DNA of 64,000 nt from an uncultured Algibacter sp. (lineage in GTDB: Bacteria; Bacteroidota; Bacteroidia; Flavobacteriales; Flavobacteriaceae), in NCBI RefSeq assembly GCF_947487605.1, contig NZ_CANKXK010000004.1, positions 62,001 through 126,000 of the forward strand. Direction: 5' to 3'. The notes under the pieces are model-generated. The model did no database searches and had not been told where the DNA came from. It saw only the letters and a list, made by a program, of their open reading frames with translations. This document shows, in pieces, positions 51,003 through 61,317 of the stretch (positions are counted from its first letter, which is position 1; each line of letters starts with the position of its first letter). The position numbers and the translations under genes are program-made.

Positions 51003-53171
51003 ATGGCAGTTTTAAATAAAATTAGACAACGTTCACTTTTTTTAATCTTAATTATAGCGTTAGCATTATTTTCTTTTGTGCTAGCAGATTTATTCAAAAA
51101 CAGTGATGCTTTAACAGCAAAATCGCAAAATGTTGTCGCAACCATAAATGGAAAAGATGTTACTCGAGAAGATTTTTTACAAAAGGTAGAAGCAGCTCAA
51201 AGACAAGCTGGACCAAATGCTACAAGCACACAAGTTATGAACCGTGTATGGGATCAAGAAGTTAGAAAAGCGGTTATGGAAACGCAATATGATGCGTTAG
51301 GAATTTCTGTTGAGAAAGACCAAATGCGTGATATTTTAAAAACATCTTTAGCAACGAGACCAGAATTTTTAAACGAAGCAGGATTATTTGATGAAAATAA
51401 ATTAAACGAGTTTATTGCGAATTTAAAAGATGTCTATCCGCAACCAGGTTTTTTTGGAGGACAACCATTGACTTATTCAGATTGGGTAAATTATGAAAAG
51501 CAATTAGCGTCAAGTACCTTAAGTCAAAATTATTTTAACTTGGTTAAAGCAGGTTTAACTGGGACTTTAGCTGAAGGCGAATTGGAGCATAAACTACAAG
51601 GAAATAAAGTAGATATTAAATATGTACAAATACCTTATTCTTCTATCCCAGATAGTACGGTAACTGTAGGTAAGTCTGATATTTCATCTTACATCAAAAA
51701 AAATAGTAAAAAATACGAAGTTGAAGCCTCTAGAGATATAAGATATGTTGACTTTAAAGAAGTAGCTACTGTTGAAGATGAAAATGCTATAAAAGCAGAT
51801 CTTGAAACATATCTAAATGGTAGGTTAGTAGATGAAACAGGAAGAAAAGATACGATTGTAGCTTTTTCTAAAGTAAAAAATCATGCCGATTATATTAATT
51901 TAATTGCAGGTTCTACCGAGAAATTAAATGATCGTTTTGTGTTTAAGGCAAATTTACCTGCGGCACATGCTGATAGTATATTTAAATTAAATGTTGGTGA
52001 AGTTTACGGGCCATATAAAGATGCTGGAAGTTTTAAGTTGACAAAAGTTATAGAATTTAAAAAGATAGCAGATTCTGTTCAGTCAAGCCATATAATCGTA
52101 CCATTCATTGGTTCTAGAGCAGCAACTGCAGAAACTAAAACAACAAAAGAAGAAGCACAGAAGATTGTTGATAGTATATTGCCTCTTGTAAAAAATAGTG
52201 AGTCAAAGTTTAACGAAGTTGCTAACGAAATTAATACAGATGGTACCAAAGGGAAAGACGGTAGTATCGGTTGGATTAGATATTCAACTTTTAATCCAGC
52301 TAGTTTTGATCCAGATTTTGCAGACTTTTTGTTTGAGAACAAAATTGGAAAGGTAGATGTAGTTTTAACACAATTTGGTTACCATATTATTAGAATAGAT
52401 GACAAAAAAGCTGTCGAAAATGCTATAAAAATTGGTACGATTGCTAGAAAGATAGAGCCATCAGAAGCTACTATAAACAAAGTTTTTAGAGATGCTTCTA
52501 ATTTCGAGATTAAAGTTGATAAAGAAGATTTTGAAGCAACAGCAACCGAAAGTAAATACACAGTACGTCCAATAAACGGTATTAAAGCTTTAGATGAGAA
52601 TATTACGGGTATAGGCAACCAAAGAAGTATTGTACGTTGGGCTTTTGAAGATGCTTCGGAAGAAGGAGATATTAAACGTTTCAATATTCCTAACGGTTAT
52701 GCTATTGTGCAATTAGTTGCAAAACATAAGGAAGGACTTATGTCTGTTGAAGATGCTTCTATTACAGCACTTCCAGCAATTCGTAAGGAGAAAAAGGCAC
52801 AAATTATCAAGGATCGTATTTCTGCTACAACTCTCGAAGATGTAGCAGCTGTAGAAAACACTACCGCAAAATCTGCCTCGGCGCTTACAATGAAAACTCC
52901 AACTATTTCTGGAGCTGGACGTGAGCCATTAATTGTTGGAACAGCATTTGGACTAAAAGAAGGTGAGACTTCTAAGTTAATAGCAGGAGAAAATGGCGTA
53001 TATATGGTTGAAGTAACTAAAGTGACTCCAGCAGTAGAATTAGATAACTATCAAGCTTCTGCAAATAGGGTAGCGCAACAAAAAGCAAGTGCAGTAAACA
53101 CTAAAGTATTTGAAGCATTAAAAGATGCTGCAGATATTGAAGATAACAGAGCTGCTTCTCAAGTTCAATAG
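51003..53171 (+). CDS. Peptidyl-prolyl cis-trans isomerase, PpiD/SurA type
   Basis: The 722-residue periplasmic chaperone is anchored by an N-terminal helix (RSLFLILIIALALFSFVLAD, about 10-29). A SurA-N-like helical domain (about 45-230) and a parvulin domain (about 360-460, SSHIIVPFIGS, KDGSIGWI and FGYHIIRIDDKK) follow, then a longer C-terminal region. It assists folding of outer membrane proteins, consistent with the envelope genes upstream. A bidirectional terminator follows. Confidence 0.92.
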   Translation: MAVLNKIRQRSLFLILIIALALFSFVLADLFKNSDALTAKSQNVVATINGKDVTREDFLQKVEAAQRQAGPNATSTQVMNRVWDQEVRKAVMETQYDALGISVEKDQMRDILKTSLATRPEFLNEAGLFDENKLNEFIANLKDVYPQPGFFGGQPLTYSDWVNYEKQLASSTLSQNYFNLVKAGLTGTLAEGELEHKLQGNKVDIKYVQIPYSSIPDSTVTVGKSDISSYIKKNSKKYEVEASRDIRYVDFKEVATVEDENAIKADLETYLNGRLVDETGRKDTIVAFSKVKNHADYINLIAGSTEKLNDRFVFKANLPAAHADSIFKLNVGEVYGPYKDAGSFKLTKVIEFKKIADSVQSSHIIVPFIGSRAATAETKTTKEEAQKIVDSILPLVKNSESKFNEVANEINTDGTKGKDGSIGWIRYSTFNPASFDPDFADFLFENKIGKVDVVLTQFGYHIIRIDDKKAVENAIKIGTIARKIEPSEATINKVFRDASNFEIKVDKEDFEATATESKYTVRPINGIKALDENITGIGNQRSIVRWAFEDASEEGDIKRFNIPNGYAIVQLVAKHKEGLMSVEDASITALPAIRKEKKAQIIKDRISATTLEDVAAVENTTAKSASALTMKTPTISGAGREPLIVGTAFGLKEGETSKLIAGENGVYMVEVTKVTPAVELDNYQASANRVAQQKASAVNTKVFEALKDAADIEDNRAASQVQ

Positions 53172-53192
53172 AGAAAAATTACAGTTCATATA

Positions 53193-53230
53193 AACATAAA
53201 AGAGCCTCATTAATGAGGCTCTTTTATGTT
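53193..53230. terminator. Bidirectional terminator between ppiD and GYDIA kinase
   Basis: AACATAAAAGAGCCTCAT and ATGAGGCTCTTTTATGTT are perfectly complementary, with T-rich flanks on both strands. It serves the convergent ppiD and GYDIA genes. Confidence 0.92.
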
Positions 53231-53231
53231 G

Positions 53232-54173
53232 TTATAATACCATATCCTTGTAAGGGATAATGGTATTGTACCCTTTATTTTTAAAATAGGAAGCTGGGTT
53301 TGCCTTTGAAGTAACTAATATGAAATCGCCTCCCCAAGCTCCTAAGCTTTTAATACCACCCTCAAAATCATTAAAAAAAAGGTCTTTGATGGGTTTTTGC
53401 TTTGTTAGTTTACCAATTATATTTTCGTGCTTCGTTATTAAATCTTCAAAAATTGCCAGAGAATTACAAGACGTTATTTGGTTGGTTATAGAATCAATTT
53501 CTGTAATAGCCGATTTCGAATTTTCTTTATTAGCGTGATAATGTTTAATGCCATCACGACTATTTTGTTTTCTGTTTAAATAAACAAAGAAGATATGTTC
53601 TTTAAATGAAGGGCGAAAATCAACTTCTTTAATATTTCTTTTTGCAAAATCATCTTTAGAGAGAAGCTGATACGATATAGGCATATTATGTTTAGCACAT
53701 GCGATATCATATCCACTTCCACCAAAAGTTAATTCAAGTAGTTTGTAGGCATCGACCTTAGCCCATTGCGCGATATTATTTATTAAGGTAGAAGAAGTGC
53801 CAAGTCCCCAAGTTCTAGGGAAATCTAGTTTTGTAGTAACCTTATATCCGTTCTTTTTATTTAAGAAATTTGGGTTTAAAGCTTTAACGGTACTTAGAAT
53901 TTGGATTAATCTATTTGAAACATCATTGTTAGGAACGCTTTGCTTAGCCTGCACTAAGCGCAGTTGAAGTGTAGTAATCTCATTAATAGAAATAGAACTC
54001 TCAAACCAAACCAAACCTTTTTCATCCAAACTTTCCCAAATTATTTTTGGGTCTTCTATAGTTTCAACTTTTAAAGATTGACCAAATTTAGTTGGAATTG
54101 CAAGAGATAAAGCACCATCTAGAACTGCGTATTCTCCAGTGAGTAATAATTTCCCGTTACTTCTGTAAAGCAT
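53232..54173 (-). CDS. GYDIA-family GHMP kinase
   Basis: The 313-residue GHMP kinase has NGKLLLTGEYAVLDGALSLA at the N terminus, the ATP loop RTWGLGTSSTLI, and GGSGYDIACAKHN with the family-naming GYDIA (about 154-158). The ATG at 54173 follows the HMG-CoA reductase stop directly (TAATATG); a GTG four codons earlier would overlap that gene. Adjacent to HMG-CoA reductase, it is a candidate for the phosphomevalonate kinase step, which is not otherwise assigned in this window (inference). Confidence 0.88.
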   Translation of the reverse strand: MLYRSNGKLLLTGEYAVLDGALSLAIPTKFGQSLKVETIEDPKIIWESLDEKGLVWFESSISINEITTLQLRLVQAKQSVPNNDVSNRLIQILSTVKALNPNFLNKKNGYKVTTKLDFPRTWGLGTSSTLINNIAQWAKVDAYKLLELTFGGSGYDIACAKHNMPISYQLLSKDDFAKRNIKEVDFRPSFKEHIFFVYLNRKQNSRDGIKHYHANKENSKSAITEIDSITNQITSCNSLAIFEDLITKHENIIGKLTKQKPIKDLFFNDFEGGIKSLGAWGGDFILVTSKANPASYFKNKGYNTIIPYKDMVL

Positions 54174-54174
54174 A

Positions 54175-55503
54175 TTATTTATCACTTACAACTCTTAACT
54201 TATTTATAGCTTCAACAACTGCACTATGTGTTACCGTATTTGTTTTAAAGTACTCGGTTAAGAGCTTTTTTTCGTCGTTACTTGCTTCAAACTGATTTAA
54301 TATATTCATTAAATGCATTTTCATATGTCCTTGTTGAATACCAGTAGTTGTTAGAGATCGTATTGCTGCAAAATTTTGAGCTAAACCAGCAACCGCTACA
54401 ATTTGCATGAGTTCTTTAGCTGATGGATGATGTAATAATTCTAATGATAATTTAACTAATGGATGCAATTTGGTTAACCCTCCAACGGTGCCAAGTGCCA
54501 AAGGAATTTCCATCCAGAAAGTAAAAATACCGTTTTCTATTTTTGCATGCGATAAACTGCTATAACGTCCTTTTCTTGCTGCATAGGCATGTACACCAGC
54601 TTCAATAGCTCTAAAGTCATTTCCTGTAGCTAAAACTACAGCGTCAATACCGTTCATAATGCCTTTATTATGTGTTACAGCACGGTATGGTTCTATTTCT
54701 GCAATATTAACAGCCTGAACAAACTTGGTAGCGAATTCTTCAGATGAAATAGCATTATTTTCATTCAAATCTTCGACCTTACAATTAACTTCTACACGAA
54801 CTAAGCAATCGGGAACATAGTTCGATAATATGCTCATTATAATTTCAATGTGCTTTTCGTCTTCTGTAAAAGAAGTAAAATTTAAAGCTTCAGTTTTAAA
54901 AGTCTTAGCGAACTGCTCTAAACAAGAATTTATAAAGTTGGCACCCATGGCATCTAATGTTTCAAAAGAAGTATGGAGTTGGTAGTAACCGTCTATATTT
55001 TCTGTTTTATCGCGTAATTCAATATCTAATATCCCACCACCTCGCGATTCCATATTTTTTGTAAGATCTTTAGAATCGCTTAAAAGTTTTGGTTTTACTT
55101 CCTTGAAGAAGGATTGTAGCTTGCTAAAATCACCTTTAAAAATAAAATGTACTTGACCTATTTTAGTTGTAGAAATCACCTTTGTTTTAAAACCACCTCT
55201 ATCTAACCAAAATTTAGCCGCTTTACTCGCAGCAGCAACAACAGAGCTTTCTTCAATTGCCATTGGAATAGTATAAAGCTTGTTGTTTATAAGGAAATTA
55301 GGAGCTACACCTAATGGTAAATAGTAATTAGTAATGGTGTTTTCTATAAACTCATCATGCAATTGTTGCACCTTTTGGTTGGTATTCCAGTACTGTTTTA
55401 AAATATTTCTTGCTTCTTCCGAATCTGAGAAATAGGTGTTAACAATCCAGTCTATTTTTTTTTCTTTAGACAATTTAGAAAAACCAGCAATAGATTTACT
55501 CAT
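54175..55503 (-). CDS. Hydroxymethylglutaryl-CoA reductase (class II type)
   Basis: It reduces HMG-CoA to mevalonate. The 442 residues show SSVVAAASKAAKFWLDRGGF, EPYRAVTHNKGIMNGIDAVV, MEIPLALGTVGGLTKLHP and the HMKMHLMNI His motif. The length of about 430-440 and the lack of membrane helices match class II enzymes. Its stop directly precedes the GYDIA kinase start. This pair plus the mvaD/mvk block at 17.5-19.5 kb suggest a complete pathway. Confidence 0.94.
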   Translation of the reverse strand: MSKSIAGFSKLSKEKKIDWIVNTYFSDSEEARNILKQYWNTNQKVQQLHDEFIENTITNYYLPLGVAPNFLINNKLYTIPMAIEESSVVAAASKAAKFWLDRGGFKTKVISTTKIGQVHFIFKGDFSKLQSFFKEVKPKLLSDSKDLTKNMESRGGGILDIELRDKTENIDGYYQLHTSFETLDAMGANFINSCLEQFAKTFKTEALNFTSFTEDEKHIEIIMSILSNYVPDCLVRVEVNCKVEDLNENNAISSEEFATKFVQAVNIAEIEPYRAVTHNKGIMNGIDAVVLATGNDFRAIEAGVHAYAARKGRYSSLSHAKIENGIFTFWMEIPLALGTVGGLTKLHPLVKLSLELLHHPSAKELMQIVAVAGLAQNFAAIRSLTTTGIQQGHMKMHLMNILNQFEASNDEKKLLTEYFKTNTVTHSAVVEAINKLRVVSDK

Positions 55504-55740
55504 AAAATTAGTTTATACTGCAAAGATAAGACACTTGGTATGAATATTGAATATCTTGTTTTAGCAAGTTATTTAAGTGTTAATAATTACGGTTTTTTGC
55601 AGAATTTTTAGTAAACTTGACATCATTTTGTGAAATAAACACATTTTTTGGCGAAATGCCCTATATTCATTATTTAATTTAAGGATTTTGACTTGCTAAC
55701 ATCTTATATTCAATCATTTAAAAACAGTAGATATCTACAA

Positions 55741-57975
55741 ATGAAATACTTAAATATTTCCCTTATTATTTGCCTTTTTATTTCCACATTAGTATCGGCA
55801 CAAACAAAAGAAATTAGTTTAGAAGAAATTTGGAATGGAAATTTTAGAACTGAAAGTATGGACGTGTTACACTCCATGAATAACGGTCAGCAATATTCAG
55901 TTTTAAATTTTGATAGAACCTCAAGGAGCACATCAATTGAGATTTATGATTACAAAACATTAGAAAAAGTAAAAACTCTAGTTAGTTCTGCTAATCTTGA
56001 TGCTTTGCCGTATTTTACAGACTATACATTTAGTAAGGATGAGCAAAAAGTAATTTTGGCAATTAATGAAGCATCTATTTTCCGTCGTTCTGTATTAGGT
56101 AATTACTATGTTTATAACGTAAGTGATAAGACACTCGAGTTAATTTCGGAAGATAAAATTCAAGAGCCTACCTTTTCACCAGATGGCACTAAAGTGGCAT
56201 TTGCTAAAGCAAATAATTTATATGTTAAAGATTTAAATTCTGGAGAAACACTTCAATTTACTTTTGATGGCAAAAAAAATGAAATAATTAATGGTATTAC
56301 CGATTGGGTTTATGAAGAAGAATTTGCTTTTGTTAGAGCTTTTGATTGGAATGCAGATAGCAACAAAATAGCCTTCATAAGATTTGATGAAACTAACGTG
56401 CCAGAATTCTCTATGGATGTTTATGGTACAGGATTGTATCAAAGCCAGCAGGTATTCAAATACCCTAAGGCAGGAGAAGCTAATTCTTTGGTGTCACTTC
56501 ATCTTTATAATCTTGATACTAAAAATACTAATGAAGTAAAGGTTAGTAAAACGTACAACGACTTTTATATCCCACGCATTCAATGGACTAATAATCCAGA
56601 TGTTTTGAGTGCGCATTACATGAACAGACATCAAAATGAATTGGATTTGTGGATGATTAACGCCAAAACAAACACATCTAATTTAGTGCTTGCAGAAAAA
56701 GACAACGCATATATAGATGTAACAGATAATTTAACATTTTTGAAAGATAATAGCTTTATCTGGACAAGTGAAAAAGATGGATATAATCATATTTATCATT
56801 ACGATAAAAATGGTAAACTCATAAATCAAGTTACAAAAGGCAATTGGGAAGTAACTAATTATTATGGTTATGATGAAAACACGAATAAAATATTTTATCA
56901 ATCTGTAGAAAATGGCTCTATAAATCGAGATGTGTATTCCATTAAGCTCAACGGTAGAAACAAACAAAGATTAACTAAGAGTGAGGGGACTAATGGTGCA
57001 TCATTTAGTGCAGATTTCTCATATTTCATAAATACATTTTCTAATGCTTCAACACCACCTGAATATTCTTTAAATAGTGCGGCATCAGGAAATCTTATAA
57101 AAAGTATAAAAGACAACGATGTATTGTCTCAAAAACTCTCAAATTATAAAACATCGAAAAAAGAATTCAGTACCATACATGTTAATGGAAACGATTTAAA
57201 TATGTGGACAATTAAACCTGCAGATTTTAATAGCTCTAAAAAGTATCCTCTATTAATGTTTCAATATTCAGGACCAGGATCTCAAAAAGTAGTTAACAGA
57301 TGGAATGGTCCAAACGATTATTGGTTTCAGCATTTGGCACAAGAAGGGTATGTAATTGTTTGTATAGATGGTAGAGGTACTGGATTTAAAGGTGCTGAAT
57401 TTAAAAAAGTGACTCAAAACGAATTAGGTAAATATGAAGTAGAAGACCAAATTACTGCAGCAAAACAATTAGGAGAATTATCTTATATTGATGCTAGCCG
57501 AATAGGGATTTGGGGGTGGAGTTATGGAGGTTTTATGAGTAGCAATTGTTTGTTTAAAGGTAATGATGTTTTCAAAATGGCAATAGCCGTGGCACCAGTA
57601 ACAAGTTGGCGCTTTTATGATACTATTTACACAGAGCGATATATGACCACGCCTCAAGAGAATGCAAGTGGTTATGATGATAATTCACCTATAAATCATG
57701 TTGATAAGTTGAAAGGAGATTTTCTTTTAGTACATGGTTCTGCAGACGATAACGTACATTTACAAAATACAATGCGATTAGCAGAGGCCTTAATTCAAGC
57801 AGATAAGCCTTTTGATTGGGCTGTGTATCCCGATGATAATCATAGTATTTATGGTGGTAATACAAGGTTGCATTTATATAAAAAAATGACAAGGTTTATA
57901 CATGATAAACTAGGTGATAAAAGAGATGAAGATGAGAAAATTGAAGTAGAAGAAAAAGTAAAAATTAAAGGATAG
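55741..57975 (+). CDS. Dipeptidyl peptidase IV-like S9 serine peptidase
   Basis: It removes N-terminal dipeptides in the periplasm. The 744-residue protein has a signal peptide (cleavage after LVSAQ), a beta-propeller (about 40-480) and an alpha/beta hydrolase domain. The catalytic triad is visible: Ser594 in GWSYGG, Asp669 in GSADDNVH and His701 in DDNHSIYGG. The EEEFAF motif near 190 is the Glu pair that binds the substrate N terminus. I chose ATG 55741 for the signal peptide; a TTG at 55693 would add 16 residues. Two peptide transporters follow within 24 bp and 70 bp. Confidence 0.93.
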   Translation: MKYLNISLIICLFISTLVSAQTKEISLEEIWNGNFRTESMDVLHSMNNGQQYSVLNFDRTSRSTSIEIYDYKTLEKVKTLVSSANLDALPYFTDYTFSKDEQKVILAINEASIFRRSVLGNYYVYNVSDKTLELISEDKIQEPTFSPDGTKVAFAKANNLYVKDLNSGETLQFTFDGKKNEIINGITDWVYEEEFAFVRAFDWNADSNKIAFIRFDETNVPEFSMDVYGTGLYQSQQVFKYPKAGEANSLVSLHLYNLDTKNTNEVKVSKTYNDFYIPRIQWTNNPDVLSAHYMNRHQNELDLWMINAKTNTSNLVLAEKDNAYIDVTDNLTFLKDNSFIWTSEKDGYNHIYHYDKNGKLINQVTKGNWEVTNYYGYDENTNKIFYQSVENGSINRDVYSIKLNGRNKQRLTKSEGTNGASFSADFSYFINTFSNASTPPEYSLNSAASGNLIKSIKDNDVLSQKLSNYKTSKKEFSTIHVNGNDLNMWTIKPADFNSSKKYPLLMFQYSGPGSQKVVNRWNGPNDYWFQHLAQEGYVIVCIDGRGTGFKGAEFKKVTQNELGKYEVEDQITAAKQLGELSYIDASRIGIWGWSYGGFMSSNCLFKGNDVFKMAIAVAPVTSWRFYDTIYTERYMTTPQENASGYDDNSPINHVDKLKGDFLLVHGSADDNVHLQNTMRLAEALIQADKPFDWAVYPDDNHSIYGGNTRLHLYKKMTRFIHDKLGDKRDEDEKIEVEEKVKIKG

Positions 57976-57998
57976 AATACTAACTAACAATTATATAT

Positions 57999-59384
57999 AT
58001 GGCAAATTCAGCTACAATTAAACAAAAAGAATTATTTGGACATCCAGTAGGTCTATATGTCCTGTTTTTTACAGAGATGTGGGAACGCTTTTCTTATTAT
58101 GGTATGCGCGCTATTTTAGTGCTTTACTTGGTGCAAACTACCTCTGATGTGAACGCAGGATTAGGATGGTCTAATGGAGAAGCTTTAGCACTTTATGGTT
58201 GGTATACTATGTTAGTTTATGTGATGTCGATTCCTGGAGGTTGGATTGCAGATAAATTTTTAGGTCAGAAGAAATCTGTTCTCTACGGCGGAATAATCTT
58301 AGTTGCTGGACATAGTATTTTAGCTGTTGAACAAATGTGGGCTTTTTATACTGGTTTGGCTTTAATTATAGTTGGAGTGGGGATGCTTAAACCAAATATA
58401 TCTACTATGGTAGGGGGGTTATATAAGCAAGGAGATATTCGAAGAGATAAAGGGTTTACTATTTTTTATATTGGTATCAATATAGGGGCATTTTTATCAA
58501 GTTTAATTGTTGGTTATGTGGGAGAAGTACATGGATGGCATTATGGTTTTGGATTAGCAGGCATAGGAATGACATTAGGGTTAATCCAGTATGTTATTGG
58601 ACAAAAGCATTTAAAACATGTAGGCAATTTTTTAGGTGCTTCGCAAAGTACAGAAGACAAGGAGCTGATGAGTAGACCTTTAACAAAAATAGAAAAGGAT
58701 CGTGTCGTTGTTTTATTTATATCATTTTTATTAGTAATTGTTTTTTGGGGTGCATTTGAGCAAGCAGGAGGTTTAATGAACATATATGCTAAAGAGAATA
58801 CAAATAGAATGCTACTGGGCTGGGAAGTACCTGCGTCTTGGTTCCAATCATTAAATGCCATGTTTATAATTTTCCTCGGAACATCGGTGGCATTATATTG
58901 GGCAAATAGAAAATTGAAAGGAAAAGTATCAACTTCTTTATTTAAAATGATTGTTGGATTAATTATTATGGGAACCGGATTTTTCTTTATGTCTGCTGCT
59001 GCATCAGAATTTAATAATGCAGGTTCGTCGGCTATGTATTGGTTAGTGTTAGCATACTTGTTTCACACAGTGGGAGAATTATGTATTTCTCCAGTTGCAT
59101 TATCTTATATCACCAAGCTTGCTCCAGTTAAGTATGCTTCTTTAATGATGGGTGTTTATTTTGCGATGACTGGGTTTGGAAATAAACTTGCAGGATTATT
59201 AGGAGAATCGGCTGAAGGTTTAGGGGAGTTGACTGTTTTTACTGGAATAGCTGTTTTTTGTGTTCTTTTTGGAATTTTAGTTATGTTGTTTAGAAAGAAA
59301 TTGGAAATTTTAACTCATGGAGCTGAAGATAATGAAAGAACAATGCATGAGGAGGCTGAAGGCTTCGAATTAGCAGATAATTAA
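57999..59384 (+). CDS. POT-family peptide transporter
   Basis: The 461-residue proton-coupled peptide symporter has about 12-14 helices and the POT signatures FFTEMWERFSYYGMRAIL (ExxERFxYY) and FTIFYIGINIGAFLSS. It imports di- and tripeptides across the inner membrane. It lies 23 bp after the DPP-IV gene and shares its N-terminal pattern with the transporter downstream, so the two likely arose by tandem duplication. Confidence 0.95.
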   Translation: MANSATIKQKELFGHPVGLYVLFFTEMWERFSYYGMRAILVLYLVQTTSDVNAGLGWSNGEALALYGWYTMLVYVMSIPGGWIADKFLGQKKSVLYGGIILVAGHSILAVEQMWAFYTGLALIIVGVGMLKPNISTMVGGLYKQGDIRRDKGFTIFYIGINIGAFLSSLIVGYVGEVHGWHYGFGLAGIGMTLGLIQYVIGQKHLKHVGNFLGASQSTEDKELMSRPLTKIEKDRVVVLFISFLLVIVFWGAFEQAGGLMNIYAKENTNRMLLGWEVPASWFQSLNAMFIIFLGTSVALYWANRKLKGKVSTSLFKMIVGLIIMGTGFFFMSAAASEFNNAGSSAMYWLVLAYLFHTVGELCISPVALSYITKLAPVKYASLMMGVYFAMTGFGNKLAGLLGESAEGLGELTVFTGIAVFCVLFGILVMLFRKKLEILTHGAEDNERTMHEEAEGFELADN

Positions 59385-59398
59385 TGAAACTGTAATAT

Positions 59399-59427
59399 AA
59401 ACCTCATAATACTTTTATGAGGTTTTT
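59399..59427 (+). terminator. Intrinsic terminator between the two transporters
   Basis: AAACCTCATAA and TTATGAGGTTT form a stem followed by T-rich TTTCTTTTTT. It partly separates the second transporter from the DPP-IV transcript. Confidence 0.85.
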
Positions 59428-59453
59428 CTTTTTTAAAATTTAATACTCATAAT

Positions 59454-61229
59454 ATGGCAGAAAACGCAACCGATCATTTTTTTAAGGATAAAGTCTTAGG
59501 ACATCCATCTGGTTTATTTGTACTATTCTTTACCGAAATGTGGGAGCGCTTTTCCTATTATGGAATGCGTGCTATTTTAGTCATATTCTTAACTGGTGCA
59601 CTTATTGGTGATAACCCTGGGTGGGAATGGACGTCAGAAGCCGCCTTATCTCTTTTAGGGACTTATGCAATGCTCGTATATCTAACACCTTTAGTTGGAG
59701 GTTGGTTGGCCGATAATAAAATTGGCTACAGAATGGCTGTAGTTATTGGCGCATTGTTAATGACTTTAGGACATGCTTCAATGGCTGTAGAAACACCAAC
59801 CTTTTTATATATTGGGATTGCTTTTTTGATAGTTGGAAATGGCTTTTTTAAACCTAACATGACATCCATAATTTCTAAAATGTATGAAGGTCATGACGAG
59901 AAAAAGGATGGCGCATATAATATTTTTTATATGGGCGTAAATGCTGGGGCTTTTATAGGGATAATGCTTTGCGGTTGGGTTGGAGAGAAAATAGGTTGGA
60001 GTTATGGTTTTGGTCTTGCTGGAATATTTATGCTTTTAGGGATGCTTCAGTTTTATTATGCACAAGCACTCTTTGGTAATATTGGTGATAAGCCTAAGAA
60101 TGAGGATGTCGATTTAATAGACGATTTAACCAATAATTCTAGAGAAATTTCAAGCAATGATGTAAAGCTAAATAGGTTTTTAACAATTGATTATTTGCTT
60201 ATAGGAGTCTTTATTATTTCAGCAATGATTTTTATAATTAATGACCCCTTAAGTAAAATTGGGAATATTTACACTTTTAACTTTACAGTTGCAGGAATGA
60301 CAGATTCCTTGTTTTTTGCATTATTAGCAGCGATAACTTTTGTTTTACTTCTTATAGTTAGAATACCAAGGTATATACCAATAGAGAGAGATAGAATGAT
60401 AGCTTTTTCAATATTTTGTCTTTTTACTATATTTTTCTGGGCTGCATTTGAGCAAGCAGCAGGTTCTTTACCAATATATACAAGAGATTATACGAATAGA
60501 ATTTTGGAAGGAGGTGCAGCAACGACGTTTAAAATTGTTGATCTAATAGTTACGGTAGTGCCGCTTTGTGTTATTACTTATGTGTTGTTTAGTTTATTTA
60601 GAAAGACATTTAACAGAATTGGTTTATCAAATATTATTCTTGGGTTTAGTTTTGTTATTGTTTGGGCTATTGTTTTATATAAACTATATATTGAATTTCA
60701 TTCTACCGAAACAGAAGTTCCAATTACTTGGTTTGCAATATTGAACTCACTTTTTATTATAATGTTTGCACCACTATTTACTAAGTGGTGGGATAGTAAA
60801 TATAATCCGCCAGCTTCTGTGAAATATTTTTTAGGACTTGCCCTTTTAGGGGTTGGATTTGGCTTTTTAGCATTTGGCGCTAAGGATGTGCCTCTTGGTG
60901 CTGAAACTGCAAGCCTAAGTATGGCGTGGTTAGTATTCGCTTATTTATTCCATACGCTAGGTGAGATGTGTTTAAGTCCCATGGGGCTTTCTTATTTAAG
61001 TAAACTAGTTCCAGGTCGTATGGTTGCATTTATGTTTGGTGTATATTATTTAGCTATCGCAATTGGTAACAAATTGGCGCACTATGTTGGCGGAGATATT
61101 GAAAAGATTACTAGCGAACATGGTCTTTCATTTTTCTTTTTGATTTTTACGTTTATACCAATAGGTTTAGGGCTTGTATCTTTATTACTTCACCCATTAC
61201 TTAAAAAACTCATGCATGGTGTTCGTTAA
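59454..61229 (+). CDS. POT-family peptide transporter, second copy
   Basis: The 591-residue paralogue of the preceding transporter begins GHPSGLFVLFFTEMWERFSY with the same ExxERFxYY motif and NIFYMGVNAGAFIGIM. It is 130 residues longer, with an extra hydrophobic segment and a loop near 215-350. The difference suggests different peptide preference, which cannot be read from sequence. A terminator follows. Confidence 0.95.
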   Translation: MAENATDHFFKDKVLGHPSGLFVLFFTEMWERFSYYGMRAILVIFLTGALIGDNPGWEWTSEAALSLLGTYAMLVYLTPLVGGWLADNKIGYRMAVVIGALLMTLGHASMAVETPTFLYIGIAFLIVGNGFFKPNMTSIISKMYEGHDEKKDGAYNIFYMGVNAGAFIGIMLCGWVGEKIGWSYGFGLAGIFMLLGMLQFYYAQALFGNIGDKPKNEDVDLIDDLTNNSREISSNDVKLNRFLTIDYLLIGVFIISAMIFIINDPLSKIGNIYTFNFTVAGMTDSLFFALLAAITFVLLLIVRIPRYIPIERDRMIAFSIFCLFTIFFWAAFEQAAGSLPIYTRDYTNRILEGGAATTFKIVDLIVTVVPLCVITYVLFSLFRKTFNRIGLSNIILGFSFVIVWAIVLYKLYIEFHSTETEVPITWFAILNSLFIIMFAPLFTKWWDSKYNPPASVKYFLGLALLGVGFGFLAFGAKDVPLGAETASLSMAWLVFAYLFHTLGEMCLSPMGLSYLSKLVPGRMVAFMFGVYYLAIAIGNKLAHYVGGDIEKITSEHGLSFFFLIFTFIPIGLGLVSLLLHPLLKKLMHGVR

Positions 61230-61254
61230 TCGAATAAATAGTTAAAATTAACTC

Positions 61255-61283
61255 AAAAAGCTCCTGTTTAGGAGCTTTTTTTG
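61255..61283 (+). terminator. Intrinsic terminator after the second transporter
   Basis: AAAAAGCTCCT and AGGAGCTTTTT form a perfect stem with loop GTTT, followed by further T's. It ends the peptide-use module. Confidence 0.92.
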
Positions 61284-61317
61284 TAAGTTCGGAATAGCTT
61301 TTGCAACATAAACGATT

